In this document: positions 17,778-27,776 of the stretch, one piece after another
Layout of the letters: each line of letters opens with the position of its first letter
Position numbering within the stretch: the first letter of the stretch is position 1
Assembly (NCBI RefSeq): GCF_030866785.1
Contig: NZ_CP133018.1
Span: forward strand, 4,030,001 to 4,094,000
Direction: 5' to 3'
DNA length: 64,000 nucleotides
Source: Agromyces protaetiae
GTDB lineage: Bacteria; Actinomycetota; Actinomycetes; Actinomycetales; Microbacteriaceae
Notes under the pieces: generated by a model
Told to the model about the DNA's origin: nothing
The model's input: the letters and a program-made list of their open reading frames with translations, nothing else
Databases searched by the model: none
Position numbers and translations under genes: made by a program

Positions 17778-19037
17778 TCAGCCTGCGAAGGCCTCGTCCA
17801 TCGAACGGAGCACCCCGTCGACGTCGGACTGGCCGGAGAAGAGCTGCTGCACCCCGATGAAGAGCGCCGACTGCGCCTTGGCGTTCGGCCAGCCCTGGTC
17901 GGGCATCGGGGCGGTGTCGCCCTCGGCGATGAGATCGGCCGCGGTCTGCATGACCGGGTCGAGCTCGACCGTGGCATCCGTCAGCGCCGGGATGCCGGGA
18001 GCGGCCTCGAACCAGATGGTCGTGGCTTCCGGCGTGGCCAGCCAGTCGACGAAGTCGAGCGCGTTCACCTTGTTCGTCGCGTTCTCGTTCACGGCGAAGC
18101 TCACGCCGATGCCACGCGGGATCGACGTGGTGCCCGAGTCGTCGCCCGGCAGGGCGAAGAAGCCGAACTCGCTGCCCTCGGGCGCGGTCGAGCTGATCTG
18201 CGGGTACGAGGCGAGCACCTGGACCACGCCGACGGCCTGCCCGCTGTGGACCAGGTTGTACGAGGCCGTGACGTCGGTGCCGAGCGGGTCGTCGTTGAAG
18301 CAGCCGGCTTCGCTCATCTCGAGGTACTTGACGAAGGCGTCGGCCCAGCCGGACCCCTCGAAGGTGGCCTCACCGTCGGTGAGCTGCGCGTCGAAGTCGG
18401 GGTCGTCCGCGTAGACGGTCGAGGCGACCAGCGCGTACGGGATGAGCTGGGTGACCCACTCGGTCTGGATCCCGAGGGCGAACGCCACCTTGCCCGCGGC
18501 CGCGACGTCGCCGCAGTAGGCGAGGAGCTCGCTGTAGGTGGTCGGGATCTCGAGTCCGAGCTCGTCGAGCGTGGCGGTGTTGTAGATCGTCCCGACGGCG
18601 TCGAGCTTGGACGGCAGGCCGTAGGTGTTGCCGTCGATCTGCAGCGTCTCCGCGGTGCCGGGGTCGACGGTGTCGACCCAGTCCCGGTCGGAGAGGTCGG
18701 TCAGGTAGCCCGCGCCCTGCAGCACGTCGATCGCGCCGGGGTTTCCGCCGCCCGCCCAGACGGTGAACACGTCGGGCGCGGTGCCGCTCGAGAGCTGGGT
18801 GCGGATGGTGGTCTGGAACTGACCCGTGTCCGCGACCGTCAGGTTGATGTCGAGGCCGGTCTTCTCCTCGTACGCCTCGACCACGGCCTCCATCGGCGCC
18901 TGGTTGTTCGAGGTGGTCGCGATCGTGAGCGAGTCGCTGGGTTCGGTCGATCCGGGGTTCGAGGCCGACGAGCACGCCGACAGCCCCAGGGCTACGACGG
19001 CGACACCGGCGACGGCGGCGATGTGACGCGGTTTCAT
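17778..19037 (-). CDS. CUT1-family ABC transporter sugar-binding lipoprotein
   Basis: This is a 419-residue extracellular lipoprotein (solute-binding family 1). The signal peptide ends in LGLSACSSA with the lipidated Cys near residue 22. The mature part has VVEAYEEKTGLDINLTVADTGQFQTTIRTQLSSGTAPDVFTVWAGGGNPG, the standard opening of oligosaccharide binders, and a C-terminal FDFVDWL/ATTIWFEA region. It is the partner of the two permeases at 21788-23559 and lies directly after the rhamnosidase gene. No ATPase gene is present; CUT1 systems commonly share one MsiK-type ATPase encoded elsewhere. Cargo is probably a rhamnose-containing oligosaccharide or glycoside. Confidence 0.9.
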   Translation of the reverse strand: MKPRHIAAVAGVAVVALGLSACSSASNPGSTEPSDSLTIATTSNNQAPMEAVVEAYEEKTGLDINLTVADTGQFQTTIRTQLSSGTAPDVFTVWAGGGNPGAIDVLQGAGYLTDLSDRDWVDTVDPGTAETLQIDGNTYGLPSKLDAVGTIYNTATLDELGLEIPTTYSELLAYCGDVAAAGKVAFALGIQTEWVTQLIPYALVASTVYADDPDFDAQLTDGEATFEGSGWADAFVKYLEMSEAGCFNDDPLGTDVTASYNLVHSGQAVGVVQVLASYPQISSTAPEGSEFGFFALPGDDSGTTSIPRGIGVSFAVNENATNKVNALDFVDWLATPEATTIWFEAAPGIPALTDATVELDPVMQTAADLIAEGDTAPMPDQGWPNAKAQSALFIGVQQLFSGQSDVDGVLRSMDEAFAG

Positions 19038-19103
19038 GGTGAATAGACTCCAATTGGAAGGGGGCGGGAGCCCCTGAGTACAGGTGGTGACGGGTCAGCA
19101 GGG

Positions 19104-21791
19104 TCATCCGGCCGGGAACCGGAAGGTGAAGGTTCCGGGTTCCAGCCGCAGACGGGTGCCTCTGCTGGTTCGATCCATCAGGGTGACGCCGTTCGCGTGC
19201 GTCGCGTTCTCGCCTCCTTCCGTGATGTCGGATGCCTCGGGGCACGGGAGTTCGACGACGGCGGGCGAGCCCGGGGGCACGGTCACCGCCCATTCGATGT
19301 GGTCGGCGTGACGACGCCACGAGCTGGCGACCCGCCCGCGCGGGGTCTCCAGCGCCCCCTCGGCATGGTCCAGGAACGGGTCGAGGCGTGGCGCGAGCAC
19401 CAGGTCGAAGTAGCCGGAGGACGCCTCGGCCTGACCGATGCCGAGGATGCCCGAGACGAACCACGCCCCGACGGACCCCAGCGAATAGTGGTTGAAGCTG
19501 TTCATCCGCGCGGATTGGAACCCGGCCTCTGGGGTCCAGCCGTCCCAGCGCTCCCAGATCGTCGTGGCCCCGTTCTTGACGGAGAAGAGCCACGACGGGT
19601 ACCGGTCGTTGTGGAGCAGACGGAACGCGAGATCCTCGCGCCCGATCGAGGCGAGCACCGGGCAGAGCAGGCCGACGGTGACGAACCCCGTCGTCAGCGA
19701 CACGTCACGGCGGAGCACCGCCTCGACGAGCCGGTCGGCCACGCGGTCGCGCTCAGCGGTGTCAGCGGTGAGCCCGAAGGCGAGCGCGAGCAGGTAACCG
19801 CCCTGCGTGTCGCCGGCGACCGTGCCGTCCGGTTGGACGAACGCCTCGCGGAACACCGCCGCGATCCGCTCGCGGAGCGCCTCGAGCGGTTCCGCCTCGG
19901 CGTCGCGTCCGAGCACGCGGAGCGTGCGTGCGGTCAGGTCGGCACTGTGCGCGAAGTACGCGGTCGCGAGGACGTCCTTGCGGGTCTCCTCGCCGATCTG
20001 CAGCCAGTCGCCGTAGTCGTTGCCGACCTGCTCGCGCCAGATCAGGTCGGGATTGTGCCGTTCGATGTGCCGCACCCACGCGATCATCGAGTCCGCCGCC
20101 TCCTCGAGGACGGCGCGGTCGCCCGTGGCGCGGTACACGCTCCACGGGATCGTCACGCCGCCGTCGCCCCACGCCGGCGCGCCCTCACGGAGGTGGATGA
20201 GGTGCGGCGCGATGTCGGGGAACGCGCCGTCGGCGTTCTGCGCACTGCGCACGTCGCGCAGCCACCTGCGCAGGAGCGGGCCGACGTCCGCGATGGCGAG
20301 CGCGGTCGGTGCGAAGACCTGCGCGTCTGCGAGCCAGCCGAGCCGCTCGTCGCGCTGCGGGCAGTCGGTGGGGATCGACACGAAGTTCCCGCGCAGACCC
20401 CAGGAGATGTTCTGGAACAGGCGGTCGAGCTCGGGGCTCGATGACGAGAACTCGCCGACGACGTCGAACGCGTTGTGGAGCACGACGGCCTCGATGTCGG
20501 CCGGATCCAGATCGCCGTCGATGCCCTGCACCTCGGCGAATCGGAAGCCGTGCAGCGTGAATCGCGGCTCGAACACCTGCTCGGCGTCGCCGTTCGTCCA
20601 GAACACGTCGACCGGCTCGGCCGTGCGGAGGTTCGCGGTGTAGAGGTCGCCCTCGTCGAGCACCTCGGCGTGGTCGAGCTGGATCCTGCGGTCGGCGGGC
20701 TGGTCGCGGAGCGTCAGCCGGACCCGGCCCACGAGGTTCTGGCCGAAGTCGACGATGTGCCGCCCGTTCCCACGCGCGGTCACCGACACCGCGGGAAGCC
20801 GCCCGGTCACGCGGACGCCCGGGTCGACCTCGGGCGTGAGCAGACGGATGTCCCGGTCGAGGACGATCGCATCCGACCAGTCGTCGAGGTCGCACTCCGG
20901 CAGGTGCCAGTCCGGCTGGGCGACGCGCGAGTCCTCGTACTGCCCCATGAGCATGTCGGCGTAGAGGATGTCGCTCGCGCTCTCCTTCCAGCCCTCGCCC
21001 GTGCCGACGACCGTCCGGCCACCGTCCGCGCCGTCGAGCATGAGCTGCGCGAGCAGCGCGGGCTCCGTGCCGTAGTGCTGCGCCTGGTGCCGGCGATCGG
21101 TGCCGATGAACCCGGCGTACCAGCCGTCGCCGAGGAGCGCGGCGAGGCTGTTCCGCCCCGGCCGGAGCATCCCGCTCACGTCCCAGGACTGGTAGGTGAT
21201 GCGGTCGCGGTACTCGGTCCACCCGGGTGCGAGCTCATCGTCCCCGACCTTGCGCCCGTTGACGTAGAGCCGGTAGGCGCCCTTCGCGGAGACGTGCACC
21301 TTGGCGACCGCGGGCACGTCGTCGAGCTCGAAGTGGTGGACGAACCTGCGCACCGGCTGCAGCTTGTTGACCGTGAAGCTGATGTCGGTGTCCTGCGGCG
21401 GCAATGCCGTGCGCCGGAAGTTCGGATTGCGTGCGATCCACGCGGCGTCCCACTCGTCGGGGTGGACGATCCCGGTGGCGAAGCGTGCGGCGCGAACCGT
21501 CGTCTCGCCGCGCTCGTCCTCGGTCTCCAGCGTCCACTCGTAGTCGGCGGAGCTCATGAGCGGTGCGCCCGCGTAGCGCGCACCGACCGTGAGGTCGGAG
21601 CCGATGCGGCCCGAATCCCAGACCCGAGCCGTGTCCCCGCCGGGGAGGCGGAGCACGACCGTGATGCGATACGCGGTCTGCCGCGCACCGCGGCGGTCGG
21701 AGCGCAGTCGCCAGGAGAACGTCGGCGCGGCGATCACCCCCTGCGGCGCGGATTGCCCGTCGACGCGCAGCGCGTACGGCTCGAGGCTCAT
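19104..21791 (-). CDS. GH78 alpha-L-rhamnosidase
   Basis: This 895-residue enzyme removes terminal alpha-L-rhamnose from glycosides or polysaccharides by an inverting mechanism. The order fits GH78: N-terminal beta domains with ADYEWTLETEDERGET and WDAAWIARNPNFRRT, a carbohydrate-binding-like part (KVHVSAKGAYRLYVNGRKVG), the catalytic (alpha/alpha)6 barrel with DCPQRDERLGWLADAQ where Glu482 is the expected catalytic acid, and a C-terminal beta domain (RMNSFNHYSLGSVGAWF). There is no signal peptide, so it acts in the cytoplasm on imported rhamnosides. The ATG overlaps the permease stop by 4 nt (ATGA), coupling hydrolysis to uptake. Confidence 0.93.
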   Translation of the reverse strand: MSLEPYALRVDGQSAPQGVIAAPTFSWRLRSDRRGARQTAYRITVVLRLPGGDTARVWDSGRIGSDLTVGARYAGAPLMSSADYEWTLETEDERGETTVRAARFATGIVHPDEWDAAWIARNPNFRRTALPPQDTDISFTVNKLQPVRRFVHHFELDDVPAVAKVHVSAKGAYRLYVNGRKVGDDELAPGWTEYRDRITYQSWDVSGMLRPGRNSLAALLGDGWYAGFIGTDRRHQAQHYGTEPALLAQLMLDGADGGRTVVGTGEGWKESASDILYADMLMGQYEDSRVAQPDWHLPECDLDDWSDAIVLDRDIRLLTPEVDPGVRVTGRLPAVSVTARGNGRHIVDFGQNLVGRVRLTLRDQPADRRIQLDHAEVLDEGDLYTANLRTAEPVDVFWTNGDAEQVFEPRFTLHGFRFAEVQGIDGDLDPADIEAVVLHNAFDVVGEFSSSSPELDRLFQNISWGLRGNFVSIPTDCPQRDERLGWLADAQVFAPTALAIADVGPLLRRWLRDVRSAQNADGAFPDIAPHLIHLREGAPAWGDGGVTIPWSVYRATGDRAVLEEAADSMIAWVRHIERHNPDLIWREQVGNDYGDWLQIGEETRKDVLATAYFAHSADLTARTLRVLGRDAEAEPLEALRERIAAVFREAFVQPDGTVAGDTQGGYLLALAFGLTADTAERDRVADRLVEAVLRRDVSLTTGFVTVGLLCPVLASIGREDLAFRLLHNDRYPSWLFSVKNGATTIWERWDGWTPEAGFQSARMNSFNHYSLGSVGAWFVSGILGIGQAEASSGYFDLVLAPRLDPFLDHAEGALETPRGRVASSWRRHADHIEWAVTVPPGSPAVVELPCPEASDITEGGENATHANGVTLMDRTSRGTRLRLEPGTFTFRFPAG

Positions 21792-22609
21792 CCCTTGAGC
21801 CCTCCGGCGAAGCCCTTGATGATCTGCTTCTGCATGAGGAAGTAGACGAGCAGGACCGGCACCACGCTGATCACGAGGCCCGCGAAGACCACCGGCCAGT
21901 TCGAGACGAACTGCCCGACGAACGCGTAGAGCGCGACGGTGACGGTCTGCTGCGGCGTGCCGCTCAGGTAGAGCAGCGGGACGAGGAAGTCGTTCCACAC
22001 CGTGATCGCGTTGAGGATGATGACGGTGCCCGTGATCGGTCGCAGCAGCGGGAAGACGATGCTGAGGAACGTCCGGAACGTGCCGGCGCCGTCGAGGGCG
22101 GCGGCCTCCTCGTAGTCGCGATCGAGCGTGCGGAGGAACCCGGTGTAGAGGAACACCGAGAAGGGCACCTGGCTGCCCGTGTAGAAGAGGATCAGCGAGG
22201 CCAGCGACCCGAGCAGGCCGAGGTCGCGCATGGTCTGGTAGAGCGGGATGAGCGCGACCTGGAACGGGATCATCATCCCGGCGAGCACGATCCAGAACAG
22301 CGTCGAGGACAGCCGCGACATCACGCGGGCCAGCGGATACGCCGCCATGGACGAGATCGTCACGATGAGCACGACGCTGGTGATCGTCACGATCGCGCTG
22401 TTGAGCAGCGCCTGACCGAGGCCGGCCTGGTTCCAGGCCTCCATGAAGTTGTTCAAGGTCGGCTGCGTCGCCGGCACGAGCGGCGATGACGTGTCGTTCG
22501 CGGCGCGCAACGACATGTTCACCAGGATGTAGACCGGGAAGACGAACACGAGCGCGGCGAGCAGCATCACGATCTCGCGGGCGAAGGTGCCCTTGGTGTA
22601 GCGGAACAT
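21788..22609 (-). CDS. CUT1 ABC transporter permease (MalG type)
   Basis: This is a 273-residue inner-membrane permease with six predicted membrane segments. It has the MalG-type EAA loop EEAAALDGAGTFRTFLSIVFPLLRP and the closing GLVISVVPVLLVYFLMQKQIIKGFAGGLKG. The ATG at 22609 shares one base with the stop of the upstream permease (TGATG) and is preceded by a purine-rich AAGGGGGA; the upstream open frame antisense to other features is not coding. It pairs with the MalF-type permease and the binding lipoprotein to import the rhamnosidase substrate. Confidence 0.92.
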   Translation of the reverse strand: MFRYTKGTFAREIVMLLAALVFVFPVYILVNMSLRAANDTSSPLVPATQPTLNNFMEAWNQAGLGQALLNSAIVTITSVVLIVTISSMAAYPLARVMSRLSSTLFWIVLAGMMIPFQVALIPLYQTMRDLGLLGSLASLILFYTGSQVPFSVFLYTGFLRTLDRDYEEAAALDGAGTFRTFLSIVFPLLRPITGTVIILNAITVWNDFLVPLLYLSGTPQQTVTVALYAFVGQFVSNWPVVFAGLVISVVPVLLVYFLMQKQIIKGFAGGLKG

Positions 22610-23559
22610 CAGCGGTTCCCCCTTCGAGCCATCCGTTGCTGCGCGACCGAGAAGAAGGCGACGACGCCGGCGAGCACGAGGGCGAGCGAGATGCCGTAGC
22701 CGAACTCGTTGAACTGGAACGCCGACTTGTAGAGCAGCGTGGAGAGCGTCTCGGTCGATCCGCCGGGGCCACCCGCGGTGAGCACGAACACCTCGGTGAA
22801 CATCTTCAGGCCGCCGATGATCGTCAGCATGACGTTGATCGCGGTCGCCGGGGCGAGCAGCGGCCAGGTCACCGACCAGAACCTGCGCCAAGACCCGGCG
22901 CCGTCGACGGCGGCCGCCTCGTTCAGCTCTTGCGGAATGGACTGGAGGCCGGCGATGTAGATGACCATCGAGTAGCCGGCGTGCTGCCAGACGATCATCA
23001 TGATGACGGAGACGGCGGCCCAGAAGGGATCGCCGAGCCAGCTCGGCGCGAGGTCGCCGAGCCCGACCCCGCCGAGGATCGTGTTCACCGCGCCGTCCGG
23101 CGTGAGCAGGAACTTCCAGAGGTAGGCGACGACGACCGGCGTGATCACGACGGGCGCGAAGAAGAGCACCCGGAGGAAGTTCTGCGACTTCAGGCCGCTG
23201 TTCACCCCGAGCGCGAGGAGCAGGCCGATGCCGTTCTGCAGGATCGTGACCGCGAGCGCGAAGATCAGCGTCATCCGCAACGCGTCGAGCGAGCTCTGCG
23301 TCGTGAAGATGCGGATGAAGTTGTCGAACCCGATGAAGTCGTACGACTGGGAGAGCCCGTCCCAGTTCGTGAAGGCCAGCACCGCCCCGCGAATCGACGG
23401 CACGACGACGGCGAACCCGTAGAAGATCAGGCCGGGGATCGCCAGGAGGAGGAGCGCTTTCGACTGCGCGACGCCGACGAACCGGCGACGGGTCCGTGCT
23501 TCCCTCTGCGCCGGCTCGGTGGGAGGTGTGGCCGGTGCGATGGTCTCGACGACGGTCAC
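22609..23559 (-). CDS. CUT1 ABC transporter permease (MalF/UgpA type)
   Basis: This is a 316-residue inner-membrane permease. A short basic cytoplasmic leader is followed by six membrane segments, beginning LLLLAIPGLIFYGFAVVVPS, and the EAA loop reads ELNEAAAVDGAGSWRRFWSVTWPLLAP. The GTG at 23559 overlaps the GntR gene stop (GTGA), which argues for this start over any upstream codon. It is the second gene of the gntR-permease-permease-rhamnosidase run and forms the channel with the MalG-type partner. Confidence 0.91.
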   Translation of the reverse strand: MTVVETIAPATPPTEPAQREARTRRRFVGVAQSKALLLLAIPGLIFYGFAVVVPSIRGAVLAFTNWDGLSQSYDFIGFDNFIRIFTTQSSLDALRMTLIFALAVTILQNGIGLLLALGVNSGLKSQNFLRVLFFAPVVITPVVVAYLWKFLLTPDGAVNTILGGVGLGDLAPSWLGDPFWAAVSVIMMIVWQHAGYSMVIYIAGLQSIPQELNEAAAVDGAGSWRRFWSVTWPLLAPATAINVMLTIIGGLKMFTEVFVLTAGGPGGSTETLSTLLYKSAFQFNEFGYGISLALVLAGVVAFFSVAQQRMARRGNR

Positions 23560-24245
23560 GACGCGAGCTCCCCTCCGGGCGCCTCGATGAGCATCTCCAG
23601 CGCGTGCGCCATGCGCGCCCTGGCCCCGCCCAGGTGGTCGCGGAGCTCGGCCTGGAGCTCGGCGGCGTCGCCCGCCTCGATGAGATCGAGCAGTCGGCCG
23701 TGGTCGAGTGCGGACGGGTGCAGGTCGACGTCCTCCTCCACGGTCAGCTGGATGAGGCTCGCGAAGACCGGCTCGTACGCCTCCCACACGTCCTGCAGGC
23801 GACGGTTGCCGCCCATGCGGTACAGCAGGGCGTGGAAGCGCATGTCCGCTTCCGCGAAGCCGTCGGCCGCCGAACGGTCGGCGCACGCGAGCATGTCGTC
23901 GACGATGTCCCGGCCGAGACGCAGTTGCTCGGCGGTGGCCTGTTCGACGGCACGGACGACGGCGACGAGCTCGATGGACTCGCGCAGCTCGTAGAGATCG
24001 TCGATGTCGCTCCGGCTGAGGCCGACGACGAAGAAGCCGCGGCGGCGGGACTCCACGAGCCCCTGCGACTCCAGCTGGCGGAGCGCGTCGCGCACCGGCC
24101 CACGGCTCACGTCGTATTCGGCGGCGAGCGAGTCCTCGACCAGATGCGTGCCGGGTGCGAGTTGCCGCCGAACGATCTGGTCGCGCAGCACGCCTGCCAG
24201 CTGATCGCCCAGAGCGGGAGCCCGGGTCGGTCTCGTCATGCTCAT
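23556..24245 (-). CDS. GntR/FadR-family transcriptional regulator
   Basis: This is a 229-residue GntR-family regulator with an FCD ligand domain. The N-terminal winged helix has LRDQIVRRQLAPGTHLVEDSLA and VSRGPVRDALRQLESQGLV. The all-helical FCD domain shows the metal-binding acidic/His pattern (LYELRESIELVAVVRAV, DMRFHALLYRMGGN, HGRLLDLIEAGD). Such regulators usually sense carboxylic or sugar acids. It is the first gene of the rhamnosidase operon and is translationally coupled to the permeases, so it likely controls its own operon through the repeat at 24263-24288. Confidence 0.9.
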   Translation of the reverse strand: MSMTRPTRAPALGDQLAGVLRDQIVRRQLAPGTHLVEDSLAAEYDVSRGPVRDALRQLESQGLVESRRRGFFVVGLSRSDIDDLYELRESIELVAVVRAVEQATAEQLRLGRDIVDDMLACADRSAADGFAEADMRFHALLYRMGGNRRLQDVWEAYEPVFASLIQLTVEEDVDLHPSALDHGRLLDLIEAGDAAELQAELRDHLGGARARMAHALEMLIEAPGGELAS

Positions 24246-24262
24246 CTCGCACCCCTTTGTGT

Positions 24263-24288
24263 ACCGTTAACGAACGACAGTTAACCGT
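24263..24288 (-). promoter_or_regulatory. Candidate GntR operator/promoter of the rhamnosidase operon
   Basis: Two GTTAAC hexamers lie 8 nt apart (ACCGTTAAC, spacer GAACGACA, GTTAACCGT), making a near-dyad in an AT-richer pocket 18 nt before the regulator start. Location and symmetry suggest an operator, but GntR sites vary too much for certainty. Confidence 0.45.
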
Positions 24289-24340
24289 AAGCTCTGGGCA
24301 GCGTCAAATCGCTCGCGCGGCGCGGCGAAGGGCCGGGCCA

Positions 24341-24444
24341 CGGAGCTGCGAGGTGCGGAGCTGCGGGGTGCGGAATCGCGGGGGTGCGGAACCGCGAGGT
24401 GCGGAGCTGCGGGATGCGGAGCTGCGGGATGCGGAACCGCGGTG
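24341..24444. repeat. 15-bp tandem repeats between kbl and the GntR gene
   Basis: About seven imperfect 15-16 bp units of the form CGGAGCTGCGGGGTG run head to tail and stop a few bases from the kbl stop codon. Units differ mainly at CGGAGCT versus CGGAACC. On the minus strand they could be read as HPAAP-like peptide, but this lies beyond the kbl stop. Confidence 0.88.
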
Positions 24445-24450
24445 CTCGCG

Positions 24451-25650
24451 TCAGTCCGCGAGCGGGCCGCCGCCGGCGGCCTCATCGCGCGCCTCGACGA
24501 AGGCCGCGACGCAGCGACGGATCTGTTCCTCGGTGTGGGCGGCCGAGAGCTGCACCCGGATGCGCGCCGCCCCCTGGGGCACGACGGGATAGCTGAACGC
24601 CGTCACGTAGACCCCTGCGCGCTGCATGGCGTCGGCGATGCGCGCGGTGCGTGCCGCATCGCCGAACATCACCGGCACGATCGGGTGTTCGCCGGGCAGC
24701 AGGTCGAACCCCTCGGCCGCCATGAGCGAGCGGAACAGCGCCGCGTTCTCTCGCAGCCGGCTTCGCAGCCCGCCAGAGCTCTCGAGCAGGTCGATCGCCG
24801 CGAGCGTTCCGGCGACGATCGACGGCGCGAGCGTGTTGGAGAAGAGGTACGGACGCGACCGCTGCCGCAGCAGCGCCACGATCTCGCGCGGCCCGCTCAC
24901 GTAGCCACCCGAGGCGCCGCCGAGCGCCTTGCCGAACGTGCCGGTCAGGAGGTCGACGCGCCCCTCGACGCCGGCGAGCTCGGGCGTGCCCCGCCCGTGC
25001 TCGCCGACGAAGCCGACCGCGTGCGAGTCGTCGACGAGCACCAGCGCGTCGTAGCGCTCCGCGAGATCGCAGATCTCGGGCAACGGCGCGATCGAACCGT
25101 CCATCGAGAACACGCCATCCGTCACGATCACCCGGAAGCGCGCGTCCGCCGCGCTCGCGAGCCGCGCTTCGAGCTCGCCCATGTCGCGGTTGCGATAGCG
25201 CAGGCGGCGCGCCTTCGAGAGCCGGATGCCGTCGATGATCGACGCGTGATTGAGCTCGTCGGAGATGATCGCGTCCTCCGCGCCGAAGAGCACCTCGAAC
25301 ACCCCGCCGTTCGCGTCGAAGCACGACGAGTAGAGGATGGTGTCCTCGGTGCCGAGGAACCCGGAGATGCGGCGTTCGAGCTCGAGGTGCTGATCCTGCG
25401 TCCCGCAGATGAACCTGACGCTGGCGAGCCCGTACCCCCACTCGTCGAGCGAGGCCTTGGCCGCCTCGACCAGACGCGGGTCGTCGGCCAGGCCGAGGTA
25501 GTTGTTGGCGCAGAAGTTCAGCACCTCGGCGCCGTCGGTGACGACCGTCGCGCCCTGCGGGCCGCGGATGCCGCGTTCGCGCTTCGTGAGACCCGCCGCC
25601 TCGATCGCGGCGAGCTCGTTCAGGACGTGGTCCTTGAGTCCGGCGTACAT
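24451..25650 (-). CDS. kbl: 2-amino-3-ketobutyrate CoA ligase
   Basis: This 399-residue PLP enzyme splits 2-amino-3-ketobutyrate with CoA into glycine and acetyl-CoA, the second step of threonine degradation. It is an alpha-oxoamine synthase of normal length. Key features are [14 protein letters not shown], His135 in [10 protein letters not shown] that stacks on PLP, Asp207 and His210 in [17 protein letters not shown], and the PLP-binding Lys241 in [15 protein letters not shown]. Its ATG directly follows the TAG of tdh with no spacing, the standard tdh-kbl operon order. Confidence 0.95.
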   Translation of the reverse strand: MYAGLKDHVLNELAAIEAAGLTKRERGIRGPQGATVVTDGAEVLNFCANNYLGLADDPRLVEAAKASLDEWGYGLASVRFICGTQDQHLELERRISGFLGTEDTILYSSCFDANGGVFEVLFGAEDAIISDELNHASIIDGIRLSKARRLRYRNRDMGELEARLASAADARFRVIVTDGVFSMDGSIAPLPEICDLAERYDALVLVDDSHAVGFVGEHGRGTPELAGVEGRVDLLTGTFGKALGGASGGYVSGPREIVALLRQRSRPYLFSNTLAPSIVAGTLAAIDLLESSGGLRSRLRENAALFRSLMAAEGFDLLPGEHPIVPVMFGDAARTARIADAMQRAGVYVTAFSYPVVPQGAARIRVQLSAAHTEEQIRRCVAAFVEARDEAAGGGPLAD

Positions 25651-26694
25651 CTACAGCTCCGTCCAGTCGAGGATGATCTTGCCCGCGTCGGCGGCGGACG
25701 CCGCGGCGAACCCCGCGCGCCAGTCGCGTGCGGGCATGCAATCGGAGATGACCGAGGTCACCGCGTCTCGCAGCGGCGCACTGGTCTGCAGCATGGCGCC
25801 CATGGCATTCCAGGTCTCGAACATCTCACGTCCGTAGATGCCCTTGATCGTGAGCATATGCGTGACGACCTTGCCCCAGTCGACGCCGAACTGCTCGGTG
25901 GGCAGGCCGAGCATGGCGATCCGGCCGCCGTGGTTCAGGTTCTCGATCATCTCCGGGAGTGCGGTCGGCGCCCCGCTCATCTCGAACCCGACGTCGAAGC
26001 CCTCGCGCATGCCGAGCGACGCCTGCGCCGCGGCGATCCGGGTGCTCGAGACATCCACCACCTCGCTCGCGCCCAGGCGCTCGGCGAGCGCGAGTCGCGA
26101 GCTGCTGACGTCGGTGCCGACGATGAATCTCGCGCCCACATGCCTCGCGACCGCGATGGCCATGAGCCCGATGGGGCCGCACCCGGTCACGAGCACGTCC
26201 TCGCCGACGAGGGGGAACATGAGCGCGGTGTGCACGGCGTTGCCGAGGGGATCGAAGATCGCGCCGAGCTCGGGCGCGACATCCGGGTGGTGCACCCAGA
26301 CATTGCTCGCGGGCAGCGCGAGGAACTCCGCGAAGGCCCCGTCGCGCTGCAGACCGAGTCCGATCGTCCTGATGCACATCTGTCGACGCCCGGCGCGGCA
26401 GTTGCGGCAGGTGCCGCACACGATGTGCCCCTCGCCGGAGACCCGGTCGCCGATCGCGACGTCGTGCACGAGGTCGCCCACCTCGACGACCTCGCCGTAG
26501 AACTCGTGCCCGGGGACGAGCGGTGCGGCGATGGTCGACTCGGCCCAGGCGTCCCAGCGTTCGATGTGCAGGTCGGTGCCGCAGATGCCGGTGCGCAGCA
26601 CGCGGATGAGGACCTCACCGGGGCCCGCGACCGGCATCGGTCGATCGACGAGTTCGAGGCCCGGTGCCGCCGTGCTCTTCTGGAGCGCCTTCAT
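25651..26694 (-). CDS. tdh: L-threonine 3-dehydrogenase
   Basis: This 347-residue zinc-dependent medium-chain dehydrogenase oxidises L-threonine to 2-amino-3-ketobutyrate with NAD+. Catalytic zinc ligands are Cys38 ([15 protein letters not shown]), His63 and Glu64 ([12 protein letters not shown]); the structural zinc site is Cys93, Cys96, Cys99 and Cys107. The cofactor motif is GCGPIG at 171-176. The IERWDAWA stretch is characteristic of TDH rather than sorbitol dehydrogenase. I start at the ATG at 26694, matching the family N-terminus MKALQK; an in-frame ATG 51 nt upstream adds unconserved residues. It forms an operon with kbl and is divergent from a LysR gene. Confidence 0.95.
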   Translation of the reverse strand: MKALQKSTAAPGLELVDRPMPVAGPGEVLIRVLRTGICGTDLHIERWDAWAESTIAAPLVPGHEFYGEVVEVGDLVHDVAIGDRVSGEGHIVCGTCRNCRAGRRQMCIRTIGLGLQRDGAFAEFLALPASNVWVHHPDVAPELGAIFDPLGNAVHTALMFPLVGEDVLVTGCGPIGLMAIAVARHVGARFIVGTDVSSSRLALAERLGASEVVDVSSTRIAAAQASLGMREGFDVGFEMSGAPTALPEMIENLNHGGRIAMLGLPTEQFGVDWGKVVTHMLTIKGIYGREMFETWNAMGAMLQTSAPLRDAVTSVISDCMPARDWRAGFAAASAADAGKIILDWTEL

Positions 26695-26788
26695 GGTCCC
26701 ATGGTGGGTGCGACCACACCGAAGAGGAAGGATATGTGTCTTCATCGACCCTTTAGGCCGAGCTTCATCGTACGATCGCCGGGTGGAG

Positions 26789-27691
26789 ATGCATCAGTTC
26801 CGGATGCTCCGCGAGCTGGCGACGCTCGGCAGTGTCACCGCGGTCGCGGACTCGTTGGGCGTGTCGGCCTCAGCTGTGTCGCAGCAGCTCGCCGCCGTGC
26901 AGCGCGGCTTCGCCGCACCGCTCACCCGCCGGAAGGGCCGCACGGTCGTGCTCACCGAGGCCGGACTCGTCCTCGCCGATGCCGGCGCGAAAGTCATCGA
27001 GGCGATGGCCGACGCACGCGGCGCGGTCGAGGAGTTCGAGCAGTCCTCGACGGGCGAGGTGAAGGTCAGCGGATTCCACAGCGCCGGCCAAGCGTTGTTC
27101 GGGCCGCTCATCGCGGAGCTCGACGGGGCCGGCCCCGACGTGCGTTTCACCGACGAGGACGTCGCTCAGAGCGAGTTCCCGGCGCTCACCGCCCGGTACG
27201 ACCTCGTCCTCGCGCAGCGCATGGAGTACGGGCCGATGTGGCCCTCGTCCGGTCTCGAGGTCCTGACCCTCGCGCGGGAGCCCCTCGACGTCGCGCTGCC
27301 CGCGACGCACCCGCTCGCCGGGCTTTCGGAGATCTCGCCGACCGACCTCGTCGGTGAGCGGTGGGTGACGAGTCGTCGCGGGTATTCGCCCGACGACGTG
27401 CTCGCCGCGATCGCCGCGGTCGCCAACCGGCCGGCGCACGTCGCCCACCGGGTGAACGACTACGGCGTAGTCGCGGCCATCGTCGCGGCCGGCGATGCGA
27501 TCGGCATCCTGCCCAGGTACACGTCGGTGCGTGCGCACGCGCAGGGCGTCGTGTTGCGACCGATCACGGGCATCGGCGCCGCGCGCAGCATCGACGTGCT
27601 CGCGCGCCCCGAAAACCTGAGGCGAACCTCCGTTCGTCTGGTGGCCGCCGGGCTTCGGCGCGTCATGGCACGGCTGGTCGCGTCCACCTGA
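26789..27691 (+). CDS. LysR-family transcriptional regulator
   Basis: This is a 300-residue LysR regulator with the winged helix-turn-helix at about 1-60 ([33 protein letters not shown]) and a two-lobed effector domain after residue 90 ([44 protein letters not shown]). An in-frame GTG at 26783 is an alternative start two codons earlier. It is divergent from tdh-kbl across a 94-nt gap, the classic LysR arrangement, so it probably controls threonine degradation. A short direct repeat CTTCATCG occurs twice in that gap. Confidence 0.9.
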   Translation: MHQFRMLRELATLGSVTAVADSLGVSASAVSQQLAAVQRGFAAPLTRRKGRTVVLTEAGLVLADAGAKVIEAMADARGAVEEFEQSSTGEVKVSGFHSAGQALFGPLIAELDGAGPDVRFTDEDVAQSEFPALTARYDLVLAQRMEYGPMWPSSGLEVLTLAREPLDVALPATHPLAGLSEISPTDLVGERWVTSRRGYSPDDVLAAIAAVANRPAHVAHRVNDYGVVAAIVAAGDAIGILPRYTSVRAHAQGVVLRPITGIGAARSIDVLARPENLRRTSVRLVAAGLRRVMARLVAST

Positions 27692-27776
27692 CCTCCTCGC
27701 CCCAGAGCACCCGGTCGCACAGCCTTTTCCACGGCGCGGACCCAATAGGATTCGACACGAGAGAAAGGGAGGACCC

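Noticed and set aside
24246..24450. Small leftward frame with HPAAP repeats
   Set aside because: It arises from 15-bp repeats in the gap after the kbl stop, has no ribosome site and overlaps the GntR promoter region.
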